A stretch of DNA of 50,495 bases from Flavobacteriales bacterium. GTDB taxonomy: Bacteria; Bacteroidota; Bacteroidia; Flavobacteriales_D; Crocinitomicaceae. Position numbers and translations under genes: made by a program. Below the pieces are notes generated by a model, which saw only the letters and a program-made list of their open reading frames with translations, did not search any database and was not told where the DNA came from. The stretch spans positions 1 to 50,495 of the forward strand of contig VFKM01000128.1 of NCBI GenBank assembly GCA_009885545.1, read 5' to 3'. This document shows positions 15,849 to 24,002 of the stretch, one piece after another; within the stretch, counting starts at the first letter, position 1, and the number at the start of each line of letters is the position of its first letter.

Positions 15849-16712
15849 ATGTTAAATTCGAAATTAAAATTGATTGAATGTCCTCGTGACGCAATGCAAG
15901 GATTGCACGAATTCATTCCAACGGAAATCAAAGCTCATTATATAAATTCTTTAGTGAACTGCGGATTTGATACAATTGATTTTGGGAGCTTTGTTTCTCC
16001 AAAAGCAATACCTCAGATGCGAGATACAGCCGATGTTTTATCAAAATTAGAGTTAACAAATTCGACGAAGCTTTTAGCAATAATAGCCAACGAAAGAGGA
16101 GCACAAGAAGCCAAATCGTTTGACGAAATAACGTATTTAGGTTATCCATTTTCCGTTTCCGAAGAATTTCAAAGAAGAAACACCAATTCTTCAATTCATG
16201 ACTCATTATCTCTTGTTGAAGTCATTCAAAATAACTGTATTAAATCGAATAAAGAATTGGTGGTTTACCTCTCAATGGGATTCGGTAATCCATACGGCGA
16301 GGTTTGGAATCCTGAAATTGTGCAAAAATGGAGTGAAATACTTTATTCAAAATTCGACGTGAAAATATTAGCCGTTTCAGATACAATTGGCTCTTCGGAT
16401 CCTAATCAGGTTAGAAATCTATTCTCAAAGTTAATAGAGCAATTACCTGAAGTCGAATTCGGAGCTCATTTACACACAAGACCTGAAAATGGCAAAGAAT
16501 TAGTTTCAGCGGCCTATGAAGCTGGCTGCAGAAGATTTGACGGCGCTATTAAGGGTTTTGGTGGTTGTCCAATGGCTAAAGATGACTTAACCGGCAATAT
16601 GCCAACAGAAATTATGTTAGATTGGTTTAACGAAAATTCGATTAATACTGGAATTGATGAAATTCAGTTCAAAAAAGCATATTTAGAAGCAAATACTGTT
16701 TTTCCAACGTAA
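15849..16712 (+). CDS. Hydroxymethylglutaryl-CoA lyase-like protein
   Basis: A 287-residue TIM-barrel protein of the HMGL family. It shows IECPRDAMQGLHEFIPT (equivalent to the metal-binding GPRDGLQ), DFGSFVSPKAIPQM, GAHLHTRPENG (metal histidines) and the loop GGCPMAKDDLTGNMPTE with the catalytic cysteine. HMG-CoA lyase splits HMG-CoA into acetyl-CoA and acetoacetate at the end of leucine breakdown. The departure from GPRDGLQ to CPRDAMQG is shared by a Bacteroidota branch, so a related substrate is possible. It probably reads through from pyrD, 12 bases upstream. Confidence 0.85.
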   Translation: MLNSKLKLIECPRDAMQGLHEFIPTEIKAHYINSLVNCGFDTIDFGSFVSPKAIPQMRDTADVLSKLELTNSTKLLAIIANERGAQEAKSFDEITYLGYPFSVSEEFQRRNTNSSIHDSLSLVEVIQNNCIKSNKELVVYLSMGFGNPYGEVWNPEIVQKWSEILYSKFDVKILAVSDTIGSSDPNQVRNLFSKLIEQLPEVEFGAHLHTRPENGKELVSAAYEAGCRRFDGAIKGFGGCPMAKDDLTGNMPTEIMLDWFNENSINTGIDEIQFKKAYLEANTVFPT

Positions 16713-16739
16713 CTTTTTACATTAAAAGCACTTATTTCA

Positions 16740-17393
16740 ATGATGAATAAATTCGCATATATCTTACTGATTGTTGGTCTTTCAAGTTGTACTGGAGAAG
16801 AAGATTTACCAGTAAAAAAACCTATTAATAATGCCATAGGAGAGATCACAGGCATAGAAACATTATTTGACAGTGATGCTTTTGTTGATCCTAAGCATGT
16901 TGCATTGTTAAAAGAATTAAAGATATGTTCCGAATTTCAAAAGGACACCTCAGACTATATGAAACCGGCATGCTCACCTCGATTTTTTAAGTTATTTCCA
17001 ATGCGAGATGATGCTCCTGTTGAAAATGCATTTTTACTGCAAATTAAGTCAAAAGTTGGAGGAATAAAATTAAGAAGGTTGGTGACTTTTGTAAGAGAAA
17101 AGGGCGAATTGATTAAAATCAATGCTTTTGTGGCAAATTTAATAGGTACTAGAAAATCAACAACACATTATCCTGATTTAATATTACGCTTCAATGATAA
17201 CATAGATGGAGATGTGATTTTTTACAATTGCATTTTTACTTGGAATGGGAAATCGTATAAATTTCTATCTGCTGAAACAATTGAAGGGCATGATTCTCAA
17301 GGTCCATGGCGTCAACGTATAAAAGCTGAACTCAAGGATTCGGTGTCAAATGATATCTATAAATCGCTTGTGAAAAATGAAATGATTCTATAA
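16740..17393 (+). CDS. Hypothetical lipoprotein
   Basis: A 217-residue protein whose leader ends in a lipobox (YILLIVGLSSC, C17 or so). No family recognised. The mature part is mixed alpha/beta with a WNGKSYKFLSAETIEGHDSQ segment and no catalytic motif. Its stop overlaps the start of the next lipoprotein by one base (TAATG), so the two are translated as a pair. Likely anchored facing the periplasm or outer membrane. Confidence 0.6.
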   Translation: MMNKFAYILLIVGLSSCTGEEDLPVKKPINNAIGEITGIETLFDSDAFVDPKHVALLKELKICSEFQKDTSDYMKPACSPRFFKLFPMRDDAPVENAFLLQIKSKVGGIKLRRLVTFVREKGELIKINAFVANLIGTRKSTTHYPDLILRFNDNIDGDVIFYNCIFTWNGKSYKFLSAETIEGHDSQGPWRQRIKAELKDSVSNDIYKSLVKNEMIL

Positions 17394-17815
17394 TGAAAAA
17401 CTACTTTTTTATATTGGTTATTGGAGTATTTACAAGCTGTTCAAGCGGCGTTGAATTAAAGCCAATAAGACTTGCACCACTTTTCAATGACTCAAATAGT
17501 AAAATTTGGGTTGTAGATGAAGTGAATTCCGGAAATAAAAATTTCGCGCCAAAAATCAATGTGGAAAAGGATGTTGTAATCTTTTATAAAAACGGTAAAT
17601 GTATTTTTCAACCAATGAATACAATTGGTGATCTGGATGGGAAAAAAGGTGAGTATTCTTTATATTCAGAAGACAATACTATTTGCTTATTTTTTGTGCA
17701 AGAAAAGTGGGAGTTCAATATTGATATTCAATCTCAAGACAAGATAATTTTAAATCCAACTGCAAATTCAGATATTAAATATCAATTGGTTTTGGTGCCT
17801 TTTCCTGAAATTTAG
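17393..17815 (+). CDS. Hypothetical small lipoprotein
   Basis: A 140-residue protein starting MKNYFFILVIGVFTSCSSGV, with a lipobox FTSC. The rest (WVVDEVNSGNKNFAP, VVIFYKNGKCIF, WEFNIDIQSQDKI) resembles small lipocalin-like or copper-resistance-NlpE-like barrels in strand spacing, but no family can be assigned. It is coupled to the lipoprotein upstream. The last 4 bases overlap the stop of the convergent T9SS gene. Confidence 0.55.
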   Translation: MKNYFFILVIGVFTSCSSGVELKPIRLAPLFNDSNSKIWVVDEVNSGNKNFAPKINVEKDVVIFYKNGKCIFQPMNTIGDLDGKKGEYSLYSEDNTICLFFVQEKWEFNIDIQSQDKIILNPTANSDIKYQLVLVPFPEI

Positions 17816-18612
17816 TTTTTAACAACTTTTACATTAGTGAATCCTTGGTCTGTTTGAATATTTAAGAAATAAACACCATTCGAAAAATTTTCAAGATCTA
17901 TTTTAGATTGATTAGTTGTTAATACAATTTGTCCTAAAGAATTTGAAACATTAATCTGTTGAATTTTATGCTGACTTGAGATATTAAATACGCTTTTAGA
18001 AGGGTTCGGATAGATAGAAATTGGATCTGTTTCATTCAACTCACCAATTGTAACTGGATCATCTTTCCAAGCGTGAATATCATCTATGTACAACTTAAAA
18101 CCATCATTTGTTATGTTAACAAAAGCTATGTAAATAGTTTGATCATTATATCCCGCTTCACTCAAATCTACTGATCTAGTTGTCCATTCAAAACTTTCTT
18201 CAATAACTTTTATTAGTGTGTCCGTGAAGCTAGAAATTTGATTGTCAGTTGTTGAAACAAGTACAAGGTAATCGTCTGGAACAGCTGCATCTTGAGATTT
18301 AGCTTCCCACTCAATAAAATTCCCGAAACTTCCTAATGTAAAAGGTGCCGTAATTAACCAACGGTTTGCAGTGCCAGCAGGCGAAAAATAGGATGTTGAA
18401 GCTGCAATTGTGTCACTTATGTTTTCTGGATCTAAAACAGCAATCCATGCTGAAGTATATTCAGCAACTTGAGTTGCTGGTGTAAAACCATCATTATCAA
18501 CTAAAGTATAGCTAACTGGAATTCCTGTTTCAAAATCGGTCGTAAATAAATCTGTTTGAGAAAACCCTATGAATGATATGTTTAATAAAATTACTAAAAT
18601 CGATTTTTTCAT
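17812..18612 (-). CDS. Secreted cleaved-adhesin-domain protein with T9SS type A sorting tail
   Basis: A 266-residue protein with a signal peptide (MKKSILVILLNISFIGFSQ). Residues about 20-185 look like a choice-of-anchor J / cleaved adhesin domain (FTTDFETGIPVSYTLVDNDG, NRWLITAPFTLGSFGNFIEW, LYIDDIHAW). Residues about 195-266 are a T9SS tail (ISIYPNPSKSVFNISS, LENFSNGVYFLNIQTDQG, ending VKVVKN). It is probably displayed on the cell surface and binds carbohydrate or protein. A TAAATTTG box lies 30 bases upstream of the ATG. Confidence 0.85.
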   Translation of the reverse strand: MKKSILVILLNISFIGFSQTDLFTTDFETGIPVSYTLVDNDGFTPATQVAEYTSAWIAVLDPENISDTIAASTSYFSPAGTANRWLITAPFTLGSFGNFIEWEAKSQDAAVPDDYLVLVSTTDNQISSFTDTLIKVIEESFEWTTRSVDLSEAGYNDQTIYIAFVNITNDGFKLYIDDIHAWKDDPVTIGELNETDPISIYPNPSKSVFNISSQHKIQQINVSNSLGQIVLTTNQSKIDLENFSNGVYFLNIQTDQGFTNVKVVKN

Positions 18613-18642
18613 TTCTGTTATTTAAAGGATTAACTATTTATA

Positions 18643-18650
18643 CAAATTTA
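18643..18650 (-). promoter_or_regulatory. Candidate -7 box of the T9SS adhesin-type gene
   Basis: On the minus strand this reads TAAATTTG, an exact TAnnTTTG match, with 30 bases between it and the ATG at 18612. No TTG at the expected distance. Confidence 0.45.
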
Positions 18651-18661
18651 GTGAAAGCAAT

Positions 18662-19126
18662 CTAATCTGTGAGAGAAATTAAGATTTCTTTAAACTCTTG
18701 ATAAAACATATCAAATTCAACTAAACGGTTTTTAAGGAATTCGAAAATCAATAGTCTGTCTTTCGCAAGATAATAATCTAATCCTTCTTGTTGCCACATA
18801 ATTCTAGAGTAGATTCTTCCTTCTTCGTTCCACATTTTTTCAAGCCAGATTGTTTCATGTGTCATATTACTTTCCATAACCTTTTTTAATTCGGTCATTT
18901 GCTCCCATATAATTGCACGAATCCCGTCATCTTTTGGTTGAATATCAAGACATAATCGAGTTCCTTTTCCGTCAGCTTGTAAGCGTATGTAAACATTTTT
19001 AACATCAGAAGGGTAACTTAACCAATTTATTCGCTTTCCATTTGAGGATTTAAAATGGCTCATATGTTTCCTGAATTCAGTCCAGAATTCAATATTCATA
19101 CATTTTTGTTCTTCGCGGGACAACAT
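18662..19126 (-). CDS. DUF4268 domain-containing protein
   Basis: A 154-residue soluble protein. The pattern FWTEFRKHMSHFKSSNGKRI..W and VYIRLQADGKGTRLCLDI, with a DGIRAIIWEQMTELKKVME helix, is that of DUF4268, found alone in Bacteroidota and fused to nuclease-like domains elsewhere. No function is known. The ATG at 19126 fits the family's N-terminus (MxSKEE..xFW). It starts one base after the stop of the lipoprotein gene on the same strand, so the two form an operon. Confidence 0.8.
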   Translation of the reverse strand: MLSREEQKCMNIEFWTEFRKHMSHFKSSNGKRINWLSYPSDVKNVYIRLQADGKGTRLCLDIQPKDDGIRAIIWEQMTELKKVMESNMTHETIWLEKMWNEEGRIYSRIMWQQEGLDYYLAKDRLLIFEFLKNRLVEFDMFYQEFKEILISLTD

Positions 19127-20026
19127 TTAATTATACTCTATTTCGTAAACTTTTTTGTTGAAGGTAAAAGATCGCATGATTTTATCCTCGCTATAATTGA
19201 AAGTAAAATCTTTCACAATTTGATTACTAATGTATTTCTTGTATCCAATTAGTTTTTTACTGTTTTCATAAATCCATTCGTTAGACAAGTATTCTTTCAC
19301 CAGGTTTTCTGTTAATTGATATGCTTTTTGCGGCAATCCTTTCTCTGTAAATGTTACAACTCTATCAGCCGTTAAGAATTGTTCTGTTGAAATGTTTAAA
19401 CGTTTGATCATAGAATTGAGCGAAACTATTGGCTTATTAATATCTAGAATAAAGTTTATTTTCGAAACGAAATTGTCTAATTTTTCTATAATCACTAATG
19501 GTTGCCCATTTCTGGAATAAATAAAAGTCGAGTCTCGAACGACATTTGTTTTGTTTTTCACTAAAATCTGACAATCTAATTTATTTGTTATTGTAATTTT
19601 TTGATCTTTGTTTTGACCAAAAAACACTGGTGTATTCATTGTAATCAATTGACCATCATTGTAATCGTAAATTATTTCTGTGAATTTGTTTTCTGAAAGT
19701 TCAAAATTGAAATAGAAATAATTTGTGATCTGACCGTGTTGGTTGAAAATATTCGTGTAAGTTTCAGCTATATTGCCAGGATTTTTTTCTCCTTTATATA
19801 TAAATTGTATTTTATTAATTCTGCATAGAGAAATTAAAGAATCGTTCCAAATGTTGCCAGTTTTCAATGGCGCATCTATGAAATTTTCAATAAATAAGGG
19901 ATTCATAAATGAATATGAACTTAATTGAACTGTTTTGGGTAATTCATATTTTGTGTTTTCACTATCTTCACAAGAGCTCAGAAAAATCAGAAGGATAATA
20001 GGCAATAAATGAACTTTATTCAGCAT
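19127..20026 (-). CDS. Hypothetical lipoprotein
   Basis: A 299-residue protein with lipobox LIFLSSC (about C19). No family recognised. It is rich in beta strands and aromatic residues, with repeated patterns such as FTEIIYDYNDGQLITM and KDFTFNYSEDKIMRSFTFNK. These recall YD/RHS-like or toxin_15-type strand repeats in Bacteroidota lipoproteins, but the match is loose. It heads a two-gene operon with the DUF4268 gene and has one of the best promoters in the window. Confidence 0.6.
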   Translation of the reverse strand: MLNKVHLLPIILLIFLSSCEDSENTKYELPKTVQLSSYSFMNPLFIENFIDAPLKTGNIWNDSLISLCRINKIQFIYKGEKNPGNIAETYTNIFNQHGQITNYFYFNFELSENKFTEIIYDYNDGQLITMNTPVFFGQNKDQKITITNKLDCQILVKNKTNVVRDSTFIYSRNGQPLVIIEKLDNFVSKINFILDINKPIVSLNSMIKRLNISTEQFLTADRVVTFTEKGLPQKAYQLTENLVKEYLSNEWIYENSKKLIGYKKYISNQIVKDFTFNYSEDKIMRSFTFNKKVYEIEYN

Positions 20027-20042
20027 TATTATTTATTTGGTA

Positions 20043-20071
20043 CAAAAGTAATTTTTATTCCTTGAATACAA
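20043..20071 (-). promoter_or_regulatory. Full Bacteroidota promoter (TTG-N18-TACTTTTG) of the lipoprotein-DUF4268 operon
   Basis: On the minus strand, TTG (20071-20069), an 18-base spacer and TACTTTTG (20050-20043) match both elements of the consensus, 16 bases before the ATG at 20026. Confidence 0.65.
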
Positions 20072-20163
20072 CATTCTATTATGAATTCTTAGCTTTTTCT
20101 ATATATGTAACCCAAGTTGCTTAATTTTCTTGTGACAATCACTAAATTTCAACTCAATTTAAA

Positions 20164-20574
20164 ATGAATCAAATGAAAAAACAATTTCTATTATTTGCAG
20201 TTGCCGTATCAATGGTGTCGTGCGGAGATGCACAAATCTCAAGTTCTAAAACGAAAAACAAAAACGAACAATCTTCTTTAGTAATTAACAAGGTAGTGAC
20301 AAAATCAGAATTTAAAACTTTGATGAGTAACAAAGAAGCTCAGTTGATTGATGTAAGAACAAGTGGTGAGTATAACGATGGGCATATCGCAAATGCTAAA
20401 AATATTGATTTCAACGGGGCTAACTTCAAAACAAACATAGCTAAATTGGACAAAAACAAACCGGTATTGGTCTATTGTCAAGCGGGAGGGAGAAGTGGAA
20501 AAGCGGCAACAATGATGAAAGAGATGGGATTTACAAAAGTATATGATCTTGAGGGAGGATATGGTGAATGGTAG
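20164..20574 (+). CDS. Rhodanese-domain lipoprotein
   Basis: A 136-residue protein with lipobox VSMVSC (near C20) and one rhodanese domain: LIDVRTSGEYNDGHIANAKN, then the active-site loop LVYCQAGGRSGKAA (catalytic cysteine), then YDLEGGYGEW. Single-domain rhodaneses carry sulfane sulfur as a cysteine persulfide; a lipid-anchored one acts in the envelope. The loop CQAGGRS is intact, so it is probably active. Start could be ATG 20164 or 20173; both keep the signal. The HMA protein gene follows after a 150-base gap with repeat-like sequence. Confidence 0.85.
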   Translation: MNQMKKQFLLFAVAVSMVSCGDAQISSSKTKNKNEQSSLVINKVVTKSEFKTLMSNKEAQLIDVRTSGEYNDGHIANAKNIDFNGANFKTNIAKLDKNKPVLVYCQAGGRSGKAATMMKEMGFTKVYDLEGGYGEW

Positions 20575-20575
20575 G

Positions 20576-20640
20576 AATTTGTAGTTGAGAGTTAATAGTT
20601 GCTAATTACAAGTTTATAGTATACAGTTTACAGAGAGGCA
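20576..20640. repeat. Degenerate repeat patch containing AGTTGCTAATTACAAGTT
   Basis: Just past the rhodanese stop is a run of AGTT-type words (TAGTTGAGAGTTAATAGTT, AAGTTTATAGTATACAGTTT). Positions 20597-20614 are the reverse complement of the 18-mer AACTTGTAATTAGCAACT, which also occurs at 48688-48705 (exact) and 31893-31910 (one mismatch). Confidence 0.6.
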
Positions 20641-20726
20641 TCTTCTATTTAACATAAGAAAAGTATTGTTAAAGCAATAAAAAACGAAAGATTATAAGAG
20701 TAGTGAAAATATAAAACAATGGATTC

Positions 20727-20999
20727 ATGACAAAGACAGAGATTTTACAGAATTTAAAATGTAAAGGGTGCGCTAATGCTATAACTGAGTCTTTAAATAA
20801 AATTCCCGGTGTATCAAAGGCAAAAGTTGAAATTGAAACACATTCAGTAAGTTTTGATTTTAGTGATGAAATTCAAATTGATATAGTAGAAAGAAAGTTG
20901 GCTAGTTTTGGGTATCCAATTGATAAAGATTCAAATTCAATCTTTCAAAAAGCCAAGTCTTTCGTAAGTTGTACAATTGGAAGAATAGGTGATAAGTGA
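20727..20999 (+). CDS. Heavy-metal-associated (HMA) domain protein
   Basis: A 90-residue cytoplasmic protein. Residues 1-70 form an HMA fold with metal motif LKCKGCAN (CxxC; C12 and C15), then ESLNKIPGVSKAKVEIETH and the closing VERKLASFGYPID. Such domains carry Cu(I) or other soft metals between partners. The tail adds VSCTIGRIGDK with one extra cysteine, unusual for the family. The partner, normally a P-type ATPase, is not in the window. Confidence 0.85.
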   Translation: MTKTEILQNLKCKGCANAITESLNKIPGVSKAKVEIETHSVSFDFSDEIQIDIVERKLASFGYPIDKDSNSIFQKAKSFVSCTIGRIGDK

Positions 21000-21166
21000 G
21001 AGGAAATCATAACCTAATAAATGCTATATAGAGAGATAATAAATGTTTCCCTGTAATACTATTTAACATAATATTAATTATAAGACAAATGTAATAATAA
21101 TTAATTAACAATCATTGCTTATTAGATACCTTTCATGTTTTTTTTGATATCTTTAAATAAAAAAAG

Positions 21167-21691
21167 ATGAAACAACTATTTTCTATCGCATTGATTCTGT
21201 CAAGTTTTATCAGTTTCGGACAAATAAGTTTTAAAACTGGAGATGCAACACTAGAAGCGGAACTTAATGTTGTGAACAAAGATGCTTTGGCTGATTTGGC
21301 AACTTTTAAAAAGAACTTAAGTACTGACTTTGGTGTTACTATAGACAAAGTAGAGACATTACTGAAAAGTATGATTCCTGCGGAAGCTTTGTTGGCAGTA
21401 AAAATTGCCAGCATTACAAAACAACCTGTAGAAAAAGTTGAGACGCTATTAAAAAGTATGATTCCTGCGGAAGCTTTGTTGGCTGTGAAGATTGCAAGCA
21501 TTACAAAACAACCTGTAGAAAAAGTTGCAGAGAGTTACAAAGCAAATAAAGACAAAGGTTGGGGCGTTATTGCCAAAGAAATGGGCATTAAACCTGGATC
21601 AGCTGAATTTCATGCGTTAAAAGGAAATAAAAGTAAAGGTGCTAATCCAGGAAATGGAAACGGAAATTCTAAAGGAAAAGGAAAGCCTTGA
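21167..21691 (+). CDS. Secreted protein with internal 29-residue duplication and glycine/lysine-rich tail
   Basis: A 174-residue protein with a signal peptide (MKQLFSIALILSSFISFGQ). After about 60 residues come two identical copies of a 29-residue unit (residues 62-90 and 91-119, beginning VETLLKSMIPAEALLAVKIA), then VAESYKANKDKGWGVIAKEM and a GNGNGNSKGKGK tail. The GWGxIAKEMGIKPGSxEFH block recurs in short exported Flavobacteriia proteins without known function. The low-complexity basic tail could bind anionic polymers. Single gene, transcribed alone. Confidence 0.65.
   Translation: MKQLFSIALILSSFISFGQISFKTGDATLEAELNVVNKDALADLATFKKNLSTDFGVTIDKVETLLKSMIPAEALLAVKIASITKQPVEKVETLLKSMIPAEALLAVKIASITKQPVEKVAESYKANKDKGWGVIAKEMGIKPGSAEFHALKGNKSKGANPGNGNGNSKGKGKP
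21350..21523 (+). repeat. Tandem duplication of an 87-bp coding unit
   Basis: Units 21350-21436 and 21437-21523 differ at 9 of 87 bases, all silent, so both encode the same 29 residues. It lies inside the secreted protein gene at 21167-21691. Confidence 0.9.
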
Positions 21692-21693
21692 AT

Positions 21694-23253
21694 TTAATGA
21701 GATAGTAATTCATATGCTTCGGCCTCCGCTAAATTCCAGGATAACCATCCTTTTGATTCCCATCTTTTCTTAAAAAGTTTTTTGCGGAAGTTAATTTCGT
21801 TGAAATAATTTTCTGGTGACATATAATAACTTTCAAATGAACCAGATGAAGATTTAAAAGAATATCTCTCCTCTTGCTTAATATCCAATTTAGAAAGCAT
21901 ACTCATCGGTTTATCAAGATATGGAAGTGAACTGTCAGATAATCCTGATAAAAAATCAAGGTGTACAAATGACTTGTCAGAATTTCTAAAATTGTATTTA
22001 GCAATGATTCGATCCCAATTAAAAAAGGTGGAAAAAATCAATACTACAAGTAATGAAAATGTATTTGTTCTGAGTAAATAAAATTTAGATTTTTGATCCC
22101 TGACTTTTATGAAAACCGTATACAAACCATAAATTACAAGACCCAAAAAGAAAATAATAGCAATCCGTTTGTAGGCTAGAGCAAAATGATTGATATAATA
22201 CAAATTTCGTATAGAAACAGAGATTACTAGAATTACGTTTTGAAATAACCAGATGTAACATAAATATTTCAGCCATTTGTTCTTAGTTAAAAAATTCAAG
22301 TTGTTTCTGAAAAAATAAAGTACAAGGACAATGGAAATAAGAATGGCAAAAATTAAAAAATAAGTTCCTGTATGAACGAACTGTTTGAGGTACTCCCCTT
22401 TCCATTCGAAATCAAACCATACATAACGGATATCAATTATATTTAGCAATAGTATAAGGATATTCAACGCTGCGAACAGAAAAATTGCCGAATGATATTC
22501 GTTCTTTAAAGCTAAAATTTTAAAACCCCTCATAGAATTTAATTTCAACCTAAATAACGTATCGCTTTTGAGTAATTCGTTGTTGATTATTGAGTTTTCG
22601 ACGACACGATTAAAAATAAAGTTACTTATAACCAAACCTAACAGAAAAGTGAAAATGATACTTAATTCGACATTGCTGAATAAGAAATTAAACGTATCCC
22701 CAATAAAATCCAGAAATCCACAAATGATGTCATTAAACTTTGGGCTAGATATGCAATACATCATAATGAAAAACAAAATGATTATCATTGGAATCAGGAA
22801 AATTCGACCTTTTTTTAAATAATAGAATAGACCTTTCTTCTTACGTTCTTTAAATAACTGACGAACGAATTTAATCTGTGATGCTCCGGAATTTGTAATT
22901 GACAGAAGAATTGAATTGAAAATTGATCTAATTTCAGGTGCAATCACCACACCTGTAAAAATGAAAAACACACTAAAATTGACAATGTAGCTCAATAATG
23001 AATGATGAATCACCGTGAAAAATGCTGTTACAAGTATGCCTGCAGCACTTGTAATTTGATTCTTTCCTTTAAATTGAAACTGTTTTGTAAGGTATAGCCA
23101 AATAAGAACAAAAAGTTCGAAAATTAATAGATTAAGTCCAAGAGTTTGTTTGTAAAACAAGATTGTGATTAACACAGCACTAATGGTCACTAATAATCCG
23201 TCTTTTATTCTGTTCATAGTTTTTTCGTTTGTTTTGAGAAAAAACGAGAGCAT
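21694..23253 (-). CDS. DUF4173 (DUF4153-like) integral membrane protein
   Basis: A 519-residue protein with about ten to twelve membrane helices spread from residue 15 to about 410, and a soluble C-terminal part. The segment FDFEWKGEYLKQFVHTGTYF followed by two helices is the signature of the DUF4173 group, membrane proteins of unknown function in Bacteroidota and Firmicutes. Start could be ATG 23253 or 23217 (MNRIKDG). The stop is 2 bases from the convergent secreted-protein gene, with no room for a terminator. Confidence 0.75.
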   Translation of the reverse strand: MLSFFLKTNEKTMNRIKDGLLVTISAVLITILFYKQTLGLNLLIFELFVLIWLYLTKQFQFKGKNQITSAAGILVTAFFTVIHHSLLSYIVNFSVFFIFTGVVIAPEIRSIFNSILLSITNSGASQIKFVRQLFKERKKKGLFYYLKKGRIFLIPMIIILFFIMMYCISSPKFNDIICGFLDFIGDTFNFLFSNVELSIIFTFLLGLVISNFIFNRVVENSIINNELLKSDTLFRLKLNSMRGFKILALKNEYHSAIFLFAALNILILLLNIIDIRYVWFDFEWKGEYLKQFVHTGTYFLIFAILISIVLVLYFFRNNLNFLTKNKWLKYLCYIWLFQNVILVISVSIRNLYYINHFALAYKRIAIIFFLGLVIYGLYTVFIKVRDQKSKFYLLRTNTFSLLVVLIFSTFFNWDRIIAKYNFRNSDKSFVHLDFLSGLSDSSLPYLDKPMSMLSKLDIKQEERYSFKSSSGSFESYYMSPENYFNEINFRKKLFKKRWESKGWLSWNLAEAEAYELLSH

Positions 23254-23309
23254 TAAAAGCTTATTGCTTTACTAAATCGATTTTAGGATTTATTGTGAAA
23301 ATTAGTTCA

Positions 23310-23344
23310 ACAAAAAAAATGAGCCGTGTAATACACGGCTCATT
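23310..23344 (-). terminator. Strong intrinsic terminator of the cold-shock gene
   Basis: On the minus strand a 12-bp stem AATGAGCCGTGT/ACACGGCTCATT (23344-23318) with a 3-base loop is followed by a run of eight T. It lies about 20 bases after the cold-shock gene stop. Confidence 0.95.
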
Positions 23345-23363
23345 CAATATGGGTGATTTATAT

Positions 23364-23822
23364 TTATTCAGGTTTAAACTTCTTTACTCTTACTGCATTC
23401 ATTCCTTTAATACCACGCTCAACTTCAAAAGTTACCATATCATTTTCAGCAATTTCTTCTGTTAAGCCATTAACGTGAACAAAAACGTTTTCTTGCGTCA
23501 TTAAATCCTTGATAAAACCATAACCTTTTGAATCATTGAAATAAGTAACTTTACCTTGGCGACCAGTTTCCTGAGGTTCGTCAGATCTTTTCGGTATTCC
23601 AATTTCAATACTACTAGCATTGATTTTCTTTTTCACAACTGTTGGATCTGGCGGAGTATCAGAAATGTTTCCAAATTCATCTACATAAGCCATCATGCTT
23701 TCTAAAGATCCACCTGGTGAATTTGCTTTACGCTCTTCCTTAATTAAAAGTTTATCTTGACGTTTTTTTAAACGCTTTTTTTCTTTTTCTTTTTTATTAA
23801 ATGTCTCTTGAGATTTTGCCAT
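23364..23822 (-). CDS. Cold-shock-domain protein with long charged N-terminal extension
   Basis: A 152-residue RNA-binding protein. The C-terminal cold-shock domain (residues about 86-152) shows RQGKVTYFNDSKGYGFIKD (RNP1 KGYGFI) and NVFVHVNGL (RNP2). The N-terminal 85 residues are unlike classic 70-residue CspA: a lysine-rich helix (NKKEKEKKRLKKRQDKLLIK) and a linker. This longer form is common in Bacteroidota. It probably acts as an RNA chaperone. The leader before the ATG is about 120-180 bases long and structured, as in cold-regulated csp genes, and a strong terminator follows. Confidence 0.9.
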   Translation of the reverse strand: MAKSQETFNKKEKEKKRLKKRQDKLLIKEERKANSPGGSLESMMAYVDEFGNISDTPPDPTVVKKKINASSIEIGIPKRSDEPQETGRQGKVTYFNDSKGYGFIKDLMTQENVFVHVNGLTEEIAENDMVTFEVERGIKGMNAVRVKKFKPE

Positions 23823-24002
23823 TCGATTGTATTGGTATTATGATTAATTAAGGTTTCAAAAACAGTCGAAACCTGCATTCTCGACACTAATAATACGAGA
23901 TGACTTGTCTTACTGTGAAAAATTCGTTTGTCGAATTTCCCCCGAAACTTGGGCGAAGATAGCGTTTTTATTTTGATTGTTAACGAAAGATTTTGATAAT
24001 TA
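23823..24002 (-). promoter_or_regulatory. Structured leader region of the cold-shock gene
   Basis: Three successive inverted repeats lie here: 23851-23874 (AGGTTTC/GAAACCT), 23879-23900 (TCTCG/CGAGA) and 23920-23938 (AAATTCG/CGAATTT). A near -7 box TATCTTCG (minus, 23961-23954) would give a leader of about 125 bases. Long folded leaders act as RNA thermosensors in known cspA genes; whether this one does is inference. Confidence 0.45.

Noticed and set aside
21133-21501. Antisense ORF with an internal repeat
   Set aside because: The repeat is only the reverse complement of the 87-base duplication in the real plus-strand gene.
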